Source of the DNA: Methanobacteriota archaeon
Lineage (GTDB): Archaea; Thermoplasmatota; Poseidoniia; Poseidoniales; Poseidoniaceae
NCBI GenBank assembly: GCA_011526375.1
Contig: WTIT01000040.1
Coordinates: 1-36,969, forward strand
DNA: 36,969 nt
Direction: 5' to 3'
The notes below the pieces were generated by a model. It was not told where the DNA came from and did not search any database. It saw nothing but the letters and a program-made list of their open reading frames with translations. Of the stretch, positions 36,231-36,969 are shown piece after piece; positions within the stretch are counted from its first letter, which is position 1, and every line of letters begins with the position of its first letter. A program made the translations under genes and the position numbers.

Positions 36231-36305
36231 GCCACTGTGGCTTAGGGGTATAGCACCTCATTGGTAATGAGGAGGTCGCGAGTTCAAATCTCGCCAGTGG
36301 CTCCA
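36231..36305 (+). tRNA. tRNA-Thr (anticodon GGT)
   Basis: A full cloverleaf can be drawn. The acceptor stem GCCACTG pairs with CAGTGGC; T8 and G9 follow; the D arm carries GGGG; the anticodon stem CCTCA/TGAGG encloses the loop TTGGTAA (anticodon GGT, reading ACC/ACU for threonine); the T arm is GCGAG/CTCGC with loop TTCAAAT. The discriminator is T and CCA is encoded in the gene (36303-36305). There is no intron. Confidence 0.95.
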
Positions 36306-36358
36306 GAGGTTCTAATTCTAGGCTAATGTATATTTGCTTTCATACACTTAGTCAGATC

Positions 36359-36969
36359 ATGAAGAAAACGTTTGCTCTAATGTTTTGCCTGCTGATGATG
36401 ACAATGCCACTCTCTGGATGTATGGATAATAGTGATGAATCAACATCTGAAGAAGAGAATTTTGAATTACAAGATTGGCATGTTCACTTTGCGGTTAATG
36501 CTGCTGATTTACCCACATGTAATGAAGACACTAATGGTAGATTATACTATGTAGAATCGGACAATGAATTCCAAGTTTGTAAGTCCACAGGCTGGGAAAT
36601 TATTTCCATAAAAGGAACTGATGGTGTAGACGGAAATAACGGTGACAAAGGTGACCAAGGCATACCCGGCACTGATGGAAAGACTACCTTGGTGAATATC
36701 CTTTCCAGCACTAACTGTGAAAATGATGGTTATAAGTTTGAGATCGGTACAGATGCTAACAACGACGGTGTACTAACTTCTGATGAAGTAACTTTGACAA
36801 CCGAAGTATGTAATGGAAAAAACGGCATTGACGGGGCTGATGGACAAGATGGTGCACCCGGTCTTGATGGAACGGACGGAGTAGATGGTGTTCAAGGACC
36901 AATGGGGCCCCAGGGACCACAAGGACCTGCTGGCAACGATGGAACCAATGGAGTCGATGGGCAAGATGG
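36359..36969 (+). CDS. Collagen-like lipoprotein (partial, cut by window end)
   Basis: Starts at ATG 36359 and runs open to the edge (203 codons). A lipoprotein signal peptide (MKKTFALMFCLLMMTMPLSGC) has the lipobox LSGC with Cys21, followed by an acidic linker. Next is a short domain with two cysteines (LPTCNEDTNGRLYYVE ... CKSTGW), then Gly-x-y collagen triplets GTDGVDGNNGDKGDQGIPGTDG. A Cys-flanked module with a calcium-like loop (GTDANNDGVLTSDEV) follows, resembling modules often found between collagen-like blocks in bacterial surface proteins. Then comes a longer triplet run with many GxDG units and GPMGPQGPQGPAG. It should be anchored on the outside and form a trimeric rod. Start lies 53 bp after the tRNA. 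Total length and C-terminal domain are not visible. Confidence 0.85.
   Translation, partial: MKKTFALMFCLLMMTMPLSGCMDNSDESTSEEENFELQDWHVHFAVNAADLPTCNEDTNGRLYYVESDNEFQVCKSTGWEIISIKGTDGVDGNNGDKGDQGIPGTDGKTTLVNILSSTNCENDGYKFEIGTDANNDGVLTSDEVTLTTEVCNGKNGIDGADGQDGAPGLDGTDGVDGVQGPMGPQGPQGPAGNDGTNGVDGQD

Noticed and set aside
36166-36246. A 26-codon plus-strand frame running into the tRNA
   Set aside because: Overlaps the tRNA-Thr gene and its promoter; no coding signal.
36231-36305. tRNA-Thr as a proven integration site
   Set aside because: No integrase and no second copy of the tRNA 3' end is visible in the 664 bases to its right; only the position is suggestive.

Overview
The window looks like chromosomal DNA from a planktonic marine archaeon, most probably Candidatus Poseidoniales (Marine Group II, Thermoplasmatota). 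The support is: archaeal-type alanyl- and valyl-tRNA synthetases, a geranylgeranyl-reductase-family flavoprotein (archaeal lipid saturation), archaeal-style serine hydroxymethyltransferase, RtcB, very large secreted proteins with thrombospondin type 3 calcium loops, AT-rich sequence, very tight gene packing, and a mix of leaderless-looking starts and AGGTG/GGAG-type ribosome sites. The taxonomic call is inference from gene content, not from a marker-gene tree. I see no insertion sequence, CRISPR array, rRNA, provirus or integrase.

Layout. Positions 1-344 hold the start of a class 2 (quinone-linked) dihydroorotate dehydrogenase, reading leftwards out of the window. Rightwards from 398 come a small unknown protein, a type IA topoisomerase III with zinc fingers, a geranylgeranyl reductase and a two-helix membrane protein (to 6124). 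From 6126 to 23899 everything reads leftwards. In transcription order this block is: RND-type exporter, EVE-domain protein, class I aminotransferase, giant membrane/helical-repeat protein, GlyA, unknown 351-aa protein, TSP3 surface protein, PKD-like membrane-anchored surface protein, Xaa-Pro aminopeptidase and MqnC. From 24058 the genes alternate in convergent and divergent pairs: ValS > < DinB, SerA < > membrane protein > < ETHE1-like persulfide dioxygenase < > Nudix hydrolase > < AlaS < > RtcB > < coiled-coil microprotein. The right end holds tRNA-Thr(GGT) and the beginning of a collagen-like lipoprotein cut by the window edge.

How the genes fit together. Three threads are visible. (1) Quinone metabolism: MqnC (futalosine menaquinone route), a class 2 PyrD that would hand electrons to quinone, and a GGR that could saturate lipid or quinone prenyl chains. 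(2) Serine/glycine/one-carbon metabolism: SerA, GlyA and an aminotransferase. (3) The cell surface: about two dozen TSP3 calcium loops in one secreted protein, translationally coupled to a PKD-like anchored partner; an RND exporter with a similar Asp-rich loop in its ectodomain; and a collagen-like lipoprotein with another such loop.

The most unusual items are a biotinyl/lipoyl-like (barrel-sandwich) segment inserted among the TSP3 repeats, a perfect 20-bp palindrome before the topoisomerase gene, a GNRA-capped hairpin just before the start of a 62-residue coiled-coil gene, and convergent gene ends that all lie within 6 bp of each other. I did not find a clear previously undescribed multi-gene defence or mobile system. 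Most of the window is housekeeping plus surface biology.
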